Part shown: in pieces, positions 5,590 through 12,568 of the stretch
How positions within the stretch are numbered: position 1 is the stretch's first letter
Layout of the letters: each line of letters opens with the position of its first letter
Assembly: GCA_002454335.1 (NCBI GenBank)
Contig: DKIP01000062.1
Coordinates: 9,774-25,414 of the forward strand
DNA length: 15,641 nt
Direction of reading: 5' to 3'
Source of the DNA: Cytophagaceae bacterium UBA6715
GTDB lineage: Bacteria > Bacteroidota > Bacteroidia > Cytophagales > Spirosomataceae
Made by a program: the position numbers and the translations under genes
The notes under the pieces: model-generated
What the model was told of the DNA's origin: nothing
Databases searched by the model: none
What the model saw: only the letters and a program-made list of their open reading frames with translations

Positions 5590-7182
5590 ATGCAGTGCGC
5601 ATTAGCGCAAGGAACAACGCCCCCCCAATATAGGTACCTCATTTTATTCAAAGACAAACAAGCGAACAGCTATTCGTTAAACCAACCTCAAGCATTTTTA
5701 AGTACACGAGCGCTTAATAGGCGAACGAAAATGCAAATTAAACTAAGCGAACAAGATTTACCTGTAAGTCCGACCTACATCAATCAATTAGCTAGCCAAG
5801 GGGCAACGGTCCTTTATCCGTTAAAATGGATCAATGGCGCTGTAATCAAAACAGAGCCTACAAACCTTAAAAAAATCCTTGAAATTCCCGCTGTAAAAGG
5901 GTTATATAAAAACATGGCCTTGGACTCCGTCAGTGGTATCCAAACGAATGCTGCCAATCGTAAAATTTCCAATGAATCCTTATGGGATTATGGTGTTTCA
6001 TTTGCCCAACTAACGCAAATTGGGGTAGATATCATGCACCAAAAAGGGATTCATGGGGAAAACACATTGATTACCCTATTGGATGATGGCTTCTTAGACG
6101 CAAATATTTCACCAGTCTTGGCTCCCATATTCAATGAAAAAAGAGTTTTAGCAACCTTGGTAACTGACCCTACTGAGAAGAATGTGTACAATGGAGGTTC
6201 ACATGGGACAGAAGTTTTAAGTACGATTGCAGGACAAGCAAATGGCAAGTTGTATGGTACGGCCTATATGGCCAACTTCGCTTTGGCCCAAACAGAAGAA
6301 AGTCAGCATGAATTATTAATTGAAGAAGTCAATTGGCTTCGCGGAGCTGAATGGGCAGATAGCCTAGGGACGGATGTATTGAGTTCTTCTTTGGGATACA
6401 CGACTTTTGACAATTCCAAATATGATCATACCTACCGGGATATGGATGGAAAGACCGCGCTAAGCTCAAAAGCTGCGACCTGGGCAAGTCAGCGCGGCAT
6501 CATTTGTAGCATTTCAGCAGGCAACGAAGGCTCATCAAATTGGCAATTCATTTCTTCTCCAGCTGATGCCGACTCTATCTTGAGCGTAGCAGCCGTAGAC
6601 AGAACTGGAATTCGAGCATCTTTTAGCTCAATAGGACCGACATTCGACAATCGAATCAAACCCGACGTAGCGGCCATGGGACTAGCGACAATCGCCAGTT
6701 TACCCAATGGAACTATCAATGCTTTCAGTGGAACCTCTTTTTCGGCCCCCTTAATTGCGGGTTTGGCAGCCGGATTAGTACAAGCAAATCCATCAAAAAA
6801 TGCGTGGGAAATTATGCAAGCAATTCGAAGGTCAGGAACGCTAGCTACAAAACCAGATAATTTATTGGGCTATGGCATACCCCATTTCGAACGAGCCAGC
6901 CAAATTATCAACCCCATTCTAGGAACGGAACCTAAAACGACTCATGCCGTTAAAATCTATCCCAATCCGGTATCGACAGGAGAAGCTATCCACATTGAAC
7001 ACGATCAGGTAATGCCAATGACGCTAGAGATCATTTCTTCACAAGGTACTGTAATACAAACTCTTACAAACATCACATCCATTTCAGAAATTTCATTACC
7101 CCCTTTCGTTTCTGGAAAATATTATTTTAGATTTACATCCGATTCAGGTAGTCAAACGATACCTGTTCTGTTAAACCTGTAA
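5590..7182 (+). CDS. S8 family (subtilisin-like) serine protease with T9SS sorting domain
   Basis: A secreted endopeptidase of 530 aa counted from the first conventional ATG, or 542 aa if translation begins at the ATC at 5554, which restores a full signal peptide. An N-terminal propeptide-like region covers about 10-115. The catalytic domain shows Leu-Leu-Asp-Asp-Gly (Asp165), Gly-Ser-His-Gly-Thr-Glu-Val (His205), the oxyanion site Ser-Ala-Gly-Asn-Glu-Gly (Asn312) and Phe-Ser-Gly-Thr-Ser-Phe-Ser-Ala-Pro (Ser383), so the triad is intact. The last 80 or so residues, starting with Lys-Ile-Tyr-Pro-Asn-Pro, form a type A T9SS C-terminal domain that directs export across the outer membrane and usually cell-surface attachment. 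A C7 run sits just after the predicted signal cleavage site. The gene ends 2 nt before the acyltransferase gene. No promoter consensus is seen upstream. Confidence 0.92.
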   Translation: MQCALAQGTTPPQYRYLILFKDKQANSYSLNQPQAFLSTRALNRRTKMQIKLSEQDLPVSPTYINQLASQGATVLYPLKWINGAVIKTEPTNLKKILEIPAVKGLYKNMALDSVSGIQTNAANRKISNESLWDYGVSFAQLTQIGVDIMHQKGIHGENTLITLLDDGFLDANISPVLAPIFNEKRVLATLVTDPTEKNVYNGGSHGTEVLSTIAGQANGKLYGTAYMANFALAQTEESQHELLIEEVNWLRGAEWADSLGTDVLSSSLGYTTFDNSKYDHTYRDMDGKTALSSKAATWASQRGIICSISAGNEGSSNWQFISSPADADSILSVAAVDRTGIRASFSSIGPTFDNRIKPDVAAMGLATIASLPNGTINAFSGTSFSAPLIAGLAAGLVQANPSKNAWEIMQAIRRSGTLATKPDNLLGYGIPHFERASQIINPILGTEPKTTHAVKIYPNPVSTGEAIHIEHDQVMPMTLEIISSQGTVIQTLTNITSISEISLPPFVSGKYYFRFTSDSGSQTIPVLLNL

Positions 7183-7184
7183 TA

Positions 7185-8291
7185 ATGAAAACAAGATTTT
7201 TGTCATTGGACATCCTTCGTGGTATAACACTAGCAGGGATGATTCTCGTCAATACTTCAGGAAACGGGGATTTTACCTACGGCCCTTTAAAGCATGCCCA
7301 ATGGCATGGATTTACACCAACAGATCTCGTATTCCCAACCTTCTTATTCATGGTGGGCGTTGCCATGCGATTTTCATTTAAGTCCTTTAATTACACACTC
7401 ACGCCACGCGTTCGAACGAAAATCCTCAGACGCACCTTGATGCTTTTTTTAGTTAATTACATAATTTTCTATTTCCCATTCACGGATTTCTCATTCGAAA
7501 AAATGCGATTCCTAAACGTATTACCTCGAATTGCACTCGCTTACTGTGCTGTTTCTTTTATCACCTTACGTGTACAATCAGCTTGGTTAACCCGAATCAA
7601 TGTCTTGATTTTACTAGCATATTGGGCCATCATGGCATTTTTTGGCGACACGAGTGCTCCTTATGAACTAAGCACGAACGCGGTATTGAAATTAGATATT
7701 TTTTTGTTTGGACCCAATCACTTGTATCATGGCAATGGAATACCCTTTGATCCAGAAGGATTATTAAGCACATTACCTGCTATTTCCACCTGCCTACTGG
7801 GCTACCAAGCCAGCATTTTCTTGGAAAAACAACGTGCAATCAATAAATCACCCCTAGCGAATCTGCTCGTTTATGGATTCGCGTTAATCGCCATCGCATT
7901 GATTTGGGATAAAGCTTTTCCCATCAACAAAAAACTTTGGACTAGTTCGTTTGTATTGCTCTGCGCTGGGATTGACTTTATTTTAATCGGACTGTTAAGT
8001 TGGTGGATCGAAACCAAAGAACGCCATTTTGCGAATACATTCTTCCTTGTTTTTGGAACTAATTCAATTCTCGCATACGCTATTTCAGAGGTCTTGGCCA
8101 TCCAAATGGGAAAGATTGAAATGTCGGAGGGAAATGGAGTTACGGACTTAGGAACTTGGTTGTATTGGCACATTTTTGAACCCGTTTTCGGGAAATACAA
8201 TGGCTCCCTAGCCTTTGCCATCAGCTTTGTATTCCTTTGTTGGGTTATTTGCTACGTTTTTTATCGTAAAAAGTGGTTCTTAAAAGTTTAA
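7185..8291 (+). CDS. integral membrane acyltransferase, NagX/HGSNAT type (DUF5009/DUF1624)
   Basis: A 368-aa polytopic inner-membrane protein with roughly ten hydrophobic segments. It belongs to the heparan-alpha-glucosaminide N-acetyltransferase-like group, which moves an acetyl group from cytosolic acetyl-CoA to amino sugars on the outer side of the membrane. The opening Leu-Ser-Leu-Asp-Ile-Leu-Arg-Gly (6-13) is the family signature. His37 in Lys-His-Ala-Gln-Trp-His-Gly aligns by eye with the active-site histidine of human HGSNAT, and Thr-Asp-Leu-Val-Phe-Pro-Thr-Phe-Leu-Phe (47-56) follows as expected. Length is normal for the bacterial branch. It starts 2 nt after the protease stop, so the two are co-transcribed and probably coupled. 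Its own stop overlaps the end of the convergent ROK kinase gene. The actual acceptor is not known for this subgroup. Confidence 0.85.
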   Translation: MKTRFLSLDILRGITLAGMILVNTSGNGDFTYGPLKHAQWHGFTPTDLVFPTFLFMVGVAMRFSFKSFNYTLTPRVRTKILRRTLMLFLVNYIIFYFPFTDFSFEKMRFLNVLPRIALAYCAVSFITLRVQSAWLTRINVLILLAYWAIMAFFGDTSAPYELSTNAVLKLDIFLFGPNHLYHGNGIPFDPEGLLSTLPAISTCLLGYQASIFLEKQRAINKSPLANLLVYGFALIAIALIWDKAFPINKKLWTSSFVLLCAGIDFILIGLLSWWIETKERHFANTFFLVFGTNSILAYAISEVLAIQMGKIEMSEGNGVTDLGTWLYWHIFEPVFGKYNGSLAFAISFVFLCWVICYVFYRKKWFLKV

Positions 8292-9211
8292 GCAAATAGC
8301 ATTGCGGCACCAAAAACACCCGCGCTATCGCCCAATTTTGGCTTGACAATGGGCGTTAATACCTCGCCTGAATTGAATATATATTTTCGGATACGGTCAT
8401 ACCCTTCTGTATACAATAAATCAATATTGCCTAATCCCCCACCGATCACAATCACGTCGGGATCAATCACATTGATTAAGGTAGATACTGCCCGACCGAA
8501 ATTCTCCAACATGCGTTCGACCGTAGCTGTTGCTGCCGAATCTGAATTGGCCTCATATAACCGCATAATCTCGGGCATACGTTTAGCTGATCCCGTAAGT
8601 TGCGCATAAAACGCTTCGAGCGCTGGGCCTGAGATGACATGCTCCACGCAGCCCGACTTCCCACAATAACAGGCGGGTCCTTCTTCATCTAAAATATTAT
8701 GTCCCCACTCGCCACCAATACCATGTAGGCCATTGACTACTTTGCCATGGGCAACCAATCCGCCTCCAACGCCCGTTCCCATGATGATTCCAAAAACCAT
8801 TTCGGCGTTTGGATTAACATCCTGAACAGCCCCAAGCAAGGTTTCTGCAAGGGCAAAACAGTTCGCATCATTTGCAAGTTTCACCTCACATTGCAAAATT
8901 TCAGCTAAATCCGCAGCCATGGGTTTTCCATTCATGCATACCGTGTTACAGTTCTTCATCGTTTGTGTGTGTGGATTCAGAACACCTGGTGTAGCAAAAC
9001 CTATCTGATTAGGACTTTGTCCTAATAAGGACGCCACTCGATCAACTAATAATTTAACTTGGCTTAAGATATGTTCATAGCCCTGACTCGCTTCGGTATC
9101 AATCCGTTCACGGATCAAGACTTCAGCAGGATTCGATGCGTTTAAGACTGCACATTCAATCTTGGTACCGCCCAAATCAACCCCCCATAAATTAGCGTCG
9201 GTTGTCTTCAT
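8288..9211 (-). CDS. ROK family sugar kinase (glucokinase/fructokinase/GlcNAc kinase-like)
   Basis: A cytoplasmic ATP-dependent hexose kinase of 307 aa, normal for single-domain ROK enzymes. It has no N-terminal helix-turn-helix, so it is a kinase rather than a ROK repressor. Visible features are the phosphate loop Asp-Leu-Gly-Gly-Thr-Lys (12-17), the catalytic Asp115 in Asn-Asp-Ala-Asn, Gly-Thr-Gly-Val-Gly-Gly-Gly (145-151) and the ROK zinc site His171 with Cys-Tyr-Cys-Gly-Lys-Ser-Gly-Cys (Cys181, 183, 188). The sugar cannot be fixed from sequence; glucose, fructose, mannose and N-acetylglucosamine are all possible. The ATG at 9211 lies 20 nt inside the end of rsgA, which points to translational coupling. 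At the other end the gene overlaps the convergent acyltransferase gene by 4 nt, with no terminator between them. Confidence 0.9.
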   Translation of the reverse strand: MKTTDANLWGVDLGGTKIECAVLNASNPAEVLIRERIDTEASQGYEHILSQVKLLVDRVASLLGQSPNQIGFATPGVLNPHTQTMKNCNTVCMNGKPMAADLAEILQCEVKLANDANCFALAETLLGAVQDVNPNAEMVFGIIMGTGVGGGLVAHGKVVNGLHGIGGEWGHNILDEEGPACYCGKSGCVEHVISGPALEAFYAQLTGSAKRMPEIMRLYEANSDSAATATVERMLENFGRAVSTLINVIDPDVIVIGGGLGNIDLLYTEGYDRIRKYIFNSGEVLTPIVKPKLGDSAGVFGAAMLFA

Positions 9212-10124
9212 TGTCGAAAATACTTAAATAACTTAAATAACGACTCGCAGCGATTTCCCCGTCATCCACGGCCTTTCGAACCGCACAAGCGGGTTCGGAT
9301 AAATGCAAGCAATTATTAAATTTACATTCGCCCAAAAGCGCGCGCATTTCAGGGAAATAATGAGCTAACTCCGTTTTTTCCATGTCAAACACGCCCATCT
9401 CATTGATCCCTGGACTATCAATCAAATAAGTTCCCGGATTCATTTCCCACATCGTTGCATAGGTCGTGGTATGAACACCTTTTTGGGCAAAATCCGAAAT
9501 TTCTTTCGTCTTAATTTGTAAACCCGGCGCGACTAAATTCATTAAACTAGATTTTCCTACACCGGAATGTCCCGCTAATAAGGAAACCTTGTTTTGGAAA
9601 ATGGCTTTAAATTGCTCCACGCCTTGATTCGCCGGAATGGAAGTAAACAAGACACCATAACCCAGTTCTTGATATAACGCTGCATATTCAAACACCTGAT
9701 CTTGTTCAGCCTCCGTGAGTAAATCCATTTTATTGAATACGATTTGAACGGGAATGCGAAAAGCCTCCGCGGTTACCAAAAATCGATCCAAAAAACCCAA
9801 GGATGTTTTGGGCGATTTCAAAGTCATCACGAAAATCGCTTGGTCAACATTCGCCGCCATCAACTGCCCTTGCGCGGTCTTATGCACCGACTTCCGAATG
9901 ATGTAATTCGTCCGAGGAAGAATATCTTCTATCACAACCGTCTCATTCGCAGCATCTTCCATCGCATACATCACATGATCTCCCACCGCAATCGGATTGG
10001 ATGTTTTCGGTCCTTTTAATTTGAACTTCCCTTTTAATCGGCCGGCAAAAACCTTCCCTGATTCCGAACGAATTTCATACCAGGAACCCGTTGATCGCAT
10101 GATGAGACCTTTATTTAATTCCAT
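9192..10124 (-). CDS. rsgA: ribosome small subunit-dependent GTPase A
   Basis: RsgA (YjeQ/YloQ) is a circularly permuted GTPase that checks late maturation of the 30S ribosomal subunit. At 310 aa it is full length. An N-terminal OB-fold (about 1-70) is followed by the GTPase motifs in permuted order: G4 Asn-Lys-Met-Asp (131-134), G1 Gly-His-Ser-Gly-Val-Gly-Lys-Ser (185-192), switch residues around 210-221 and G3 Asp-Ser-Pro-Gly (236-239). The C-terminal zinc finger uses Cys267, Cys272, His274 and Cys280. The ATG at 10124 overlaps the end of waaA by 10 nt, and a later ATG (10100, MRSTGSWYEI) is a possible shorter start. Near the C-terminus a 9-bp direct duplication encodes Tyr-Leu-Ser twice. 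Confidence 0.95.
   Translation of the reverse strand: MELNKGLIMRSTGSWYEIRSESGKVFAGRLKGKFKLKGPKTSNPIAVGDHVMYAMEDAANETVVIEDILPRTNYIIRKSVHKTAQGQLMAANVDQAIFVMTLKSPKTSLGFLDRFLVTAEAFRIPVQIVFNKMDLLTEAEQDQVFEYAALYQELGYGVLFTSIPANQGVEQFKAIFQNKVSLLAGHSGVGKSSLMNLVAPGLQIKTKEISDFAQKGVHTTTYATMWEMNPGTYLIDSPGINEMGVFDMEKTELAHYFPEMRALLGECKFNNCLHLSEPACAVRKAVDDGEIAASRYLSYLSIFDNEDNRR
9222..9239. repeat. 9-bp tandem duplication in the rsgA 3' end
   Basis: ACTTAAATA occurs twice back to back (9222-9230 and 9231-9239). On the minus strand it encodes Tyr-Leu-Ser-Tyr-Leu-Ser in frame near the RsgA C-terminus, and it lies 10 nt upstream of the ROK kinase start codon. It may be a slippage-type duplication or chance. Confidence 0.5.
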
Positions 10125-11356
10125 GGCTTTTCGTTCAGGTAATTCATGATTTTTTGTGTTGCCCCAGCTTGAAGTGCTACAAATGTACGTGCCTGAACTT
10201 GTTTATTCACAAACACGTCTTCGGCATCGTAAATCTCATGCATTTTATTCTTTAGGCTTACTGTATCTCCAATCGGATAGGCCAAACCAAATTCGACCAA
10301 ATCCCGCGCTTCTTTAAATTTCGTGTAATTTTTATTGCCAAAAAATACCGTAGGCCCATATACACTCGCCTCCAAGGTATTGTGTAATCCCGCCCCAAAG
10401 GCTCCTCCGATATAAGCAAAAGAAGCTCCACGGTAAATCTGGGCTAAATAACCTACTTCATTGACAATCAAAACTTGCGCCCCAGAAACGGTGGCATCTT
10501 TTGAATATTGAACGGGCAATTCAATCTCAGATTCCCATCTTTTCATTTCATCTGTATGAATTTCATGCGGAACAATGACCCATTGAAACGGAAATTCTTT
10601 CGAATTAATCAAAGGAATCAAAACATCCATATCGGCCTGCCAAACAGACCCAAGCACCATAAATGCCTGATTATTAATAAACTGATCTAAGACCGGCCAA
10701 GGTTTTGGTTGACGCAAATGCTGCACCACACGATCAAAACGCGTATCGCCACCTACCTGAACGTGTTCCAATCCTATACCATCCAATAAAGCCTTCGAAG
10801 ACGCATCTTGCACAAAAATCTGGGTAAAGCAGGTTAATAGCGCGCGAAAAAAGCCACCATACCAAGCAAAAAACACTTGATTAGGCCGAAAAATGGCTGA
10901 AATCAAAATCGTAGGAATGCTTCGTTGGCGAAGTCCACGCAAATAAAAATACCATAATTCATACTTGACGAATATGGCCACCTTGGGTTTCACAAGATTC
11001 AGAAAACGTTCGCTCGAGCGAGCACCATCCAAAGGTAAATAACAGAGGTAATCAACGTCTTTGGCATTTTTCCTTACCTCATATCCCGAAGGCGAAAAAA
11101 AAGTCACCAAAATAAAATGATCTGGATATTGAGCTCGATATGCTTCCATGACGGGTTTCCCCTGCTCATATTCCCCTAATGAGGCTGTATGAAACCATGC
11201 GACAGGCCGATTATTTTCCGACAATGCCAATTCCAAGCCTTCCCAAACGCTAGATTGCCCAGAATTCCACAATTGTGCTTTAGGTTTAACATAGGAAACG
11301 AGCCGAACTAATTGTCGGTACAAAAACAAGGCCAAAGAATACAAGCAAACTATCAA
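10115..11356 (-). CDS. waaA: 3-deoxy-D-manno-octulosonic acid (Kdo) transferase
   Basis: WaaA (KdtA) attaches Kdo from CMP-Kdo to the lipid A precursor at the inner face of the inner membrane, the first step of LPS core assembly. The 413-aa length fits. An N-terminal hydrophobic helix (about 1-22) anchors it. The first Rossmann domain carries His-Thr-Ala-Ser-Leu-Gly-Glu (56-62), whose Glu is the expected catalytic base. Later come Val-Gly-Gly-Asp-Thr-Arg-Phe-Asp and the donor-binding Tyr-Ile-Gly-Gly-Ala-Phe-Gly with His-Asn-Thr-Leu-Glu-Ala. No ATG lies in frame near the 5' end. Translation must start at a TTG, either the one at 11356 or the one at 11344 (MYSLALFLYRQ...), both plausible. It is the first gene of the waaA-rsgA-ROK operon and overlaps rsgA by 10 nt. 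I found no clear promoter. Confidence 0.93.
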   Translation of the reverse strand: MIVCLYSLALFLYRQLVRLVSYVKPKAQLWNSGQSSVWEGLELALSENNRPVAWFHTASLGEYEQGKPVMEAYRAQYPDHFILVTFFSPSGYEVRKNAKDVDYLCYLPLDGARSSERFLNLVKPKVAIFVKYELWYFYLRGLRQRSIPTILISAIFRPNQVFFAWYGGFFRALLTCFTQIFVQDASSKALLDGIGLEHVQVGGDTRFDRVVQHLRQPKPWPVLDQFINNQAFMVLGSVWQADMDVLIPLINSKEFPFQWVIVPHEIHTDEMKRWESEIELPVQYSKDATVSGAQVLIVNEVGYLAQIYRGASFAYIGGAFGAGLHNTLEASVYGPTVFFGNKNYTKFKEARDLVEFGLAYPIGDTVSLKNKMHEIYDAEDVFVNKQVQARTFVALQAGATQKIMNYLNEKPWN

Positions 11357-11364
11357 GTTTTTAC

Positions 11365-11372
11365 TAAATTTG
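11365..11372 (+). promoter_or_regulatory. possible -7 element for the ytxJ-lipA-crtY operon
   Basis: TAAATTTG matches the Bacteroidota -7 consensus TAnnTTTG exactly and lies 48 nt before the ytxJ ATG, in the short gap between divergent waaA and ytxJ. No TTG is found at the right distance upstream, so this is only half a promoter by sequence. Confidence 0.4.
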
Positions 11373-11420
11373 ATGTTGAATCAATAAAATTACTAAATAA
11401 GCAGCAATCTGCCTCAACAA

Positions 11421-11747
11421 ATGAATTGGATTCCCTTAACCACTGAAGCCCAACTGGATGAAATCGTTCGACTTTCTGCGACGAAACCAACCTTGATCTT
11501 CAAACACAGCACCCGATGCTCCATTTCTTCTACGGCATTGAGTCGTTTAGAGCGCGCTTGGGATGCGGAAGAAAACCCAGCTTATTACCTTGATTTAATT
11601 GCTTACCGTCCCATTTCGGGAGCGATTGCAGAAAAATTTGATGTGGAACATCAATCACCACAGGTCTTGGTTATTGATCAAGGGAAATGTAGCTATTCGG
11701 CAACCCATTGGGACATCGCGATGGATGAAATCAAACCCTATTTGTAA
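11421..11747 (+). CDS. ytxJ: bacilliredoxin-type monothiol thioredoxin-like protein (YtxJ/BrxC)
   Basis: A 108-aa cytoplasmic thioredoxin-fold protein of the YtxJ/BrxC family. In bacillithiol-using bacteria these proteins remove bacillithiol from oxidised protein thiols. The signature is Phe-Lys-His-Ser-Thr-Arg-Cys-Ser-Ile-Ser: one active-site cysteine (Cys33) with Ser where the second cysteine of thioredoxin would be. The later Ser-Pro-Gln-Val-Leu-Val-Ile supplies the cis-Pro loop typical of the fold. Length is standard. It is first in an operon with an outer-membrane-like protein (5 nt gap), lipA and crtY. The assignment implies that the organism makes bacillithiol, whose synthesis genes are not in this window. 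Bacilliredoxins are known to act on [Fe-S] pathway proteins in Bacillus, so closeness to lipA may be meaningful, but that is inference. Confidence 0.88.
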   Translation: MNWIPLTTEAQLDEIVRLSATKPTLIFKHSTRCSISSTALSRLERAWDAEENPAYYLDLIAYRPISGAIAEKFDVEHQSPQVLVIDQGKCSYSATHWDIAMDEIKPYL

Positions 11748-11752
11748 AAATT

Positions 11753-12556
11753 ATGCGGTATTGCATCTTGCTTTCTTGCCTATTTATTTCCTTGAGCGCA
11801 TGGGCTCAAAGGAAATCGACGTCGGCGGAAAGTACCCTAAAAATACCGAGCAAACAAACGACTAGTAAGCAATCAAAACTCCCAACAGATAAACTTTCAA
11901 GTACTTGGGCAATCGGAATTAGTACGAGCACCAATTCAGGAATTATCGGTGGCGTAAGCTTCCGGAAATATTGGCTCAATGAAAGCAATAGTCAATCCTT
12001 TGCACAATTGGATGCCGATATCATTAAGGATTATCGGGAATTCACCTCCCCCTACTCGTACAACGGTCGGTCTTACATCGAAGGCAAACTTAATCAATTG
12101 ATTGTTCTCCGACTGGAATACGGACGAAGATGGACTTTATTGCAAAAAGCTACCGAAGGAGGACCTGCCTTAAAAGGAATTATCGCAACAGGACCTAGTG
12201 TCGGATTACAAAAGCCGTATTACGTGGACATATCTTACACGAATACCGCAACGGGCCAAACTTCAACCCTTGCAGTACCTTATGCGAAAACCCTAGATAA
12301 TTCCTATCCCAAGGCATTTATTATCGGTGATGCAAGTTTTGTCAATGGGTTTTCAGAAGTCAAGCCAGTGCCCGGATGGCATGTAAAAACCGCATTAAAC
12401 CTTGAATTAGAATCCTTTAAGCAAAATCACATGAGCCTAGAGCTCGGATTTTGCCTAGATTATTTTACAAAACCCATTGAAATGTTAAACCAAACCGAGG
12501 GTCGCGGTGTTTATACGACCGGATACCTGACATTTTTCTTTGGAAAGAGTCATTAA
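11753..12556 (+). CDS. exported protein of unknown function, probably an outer-membrane beta-barrel
   Basis: I do not recognise a characterised family. The 267-aa product has a clear signal peptide (residues 1-18, Ala-Trp-Ala before Gln19) and then a Ser/Thr/Lys-rich low-complexity linker (about 19-50). The rest alternates polar and hydrophobic residues with several aromatic strand-like ends, for example Trp-Ala-Ile-Gly-Ile-Ser near 52 and Thr-Gly-Tyr-Leu-Thr-Phe-Phe-Phe-Gly at the C-terminus. This is typical of small Bacteroidota outer-membrane barrels, although the last two residues are Ser-His. Only two cysteines lie in the signal (4, 9) and one near the end, so there is no metal or disulfide pattern. 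It starts 5 nt after ytxJ and ends 12 nt before lipA, so it is co-transcribed with both. Its role in that operon is unclear. Confidence 0.75.
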   Translation: MRYCILLSCLFISLSAWAQRKSTSAESTLKIPSKQTTSKQSKLPTDKLSSTWAIGISTSTNSGIIGGVSFRKYWLNESNSQSFAQLDADIIKDYREFTSPYSYNGRSYIEGKLNQLIVLRLEYGRRWTLLQKATEGGPALKGIIATGPSVGLQKPYYVDISYTNTATGQTSTLAVPYAKTLDNSYPKAFIIGDASFVNGFSEVKPVPGWHVKTALNLELESFKQNHMSLELGFCLDYFTKPIEMLNQTEGRGVYTTGYLTFFFGKSH

Positions 12557-12568
12557 AACGCCTGACAA

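Noticed and set aside
5587..5598. possible lipoprotein box (Leu-Met-Gln-Cys) in the protease signal
   Set aside because: Gln before Cys does not fit a lipobox, while Ala-Leu-Ala followed by Gln fits signal peptidase I, the normal route for T9SS cargo.
5463..5657. 64-codon minus-strand open frame upstream of the metal operon
   Set aside because: It overlaps the promoter region and the protease signal sequence, and shows no conserved features.
7871..8221. 116-codon open frame on the minus strand
   Set aside because: Antisense to the membrane-spanning acyltransferase; no start context, no family resemblance.
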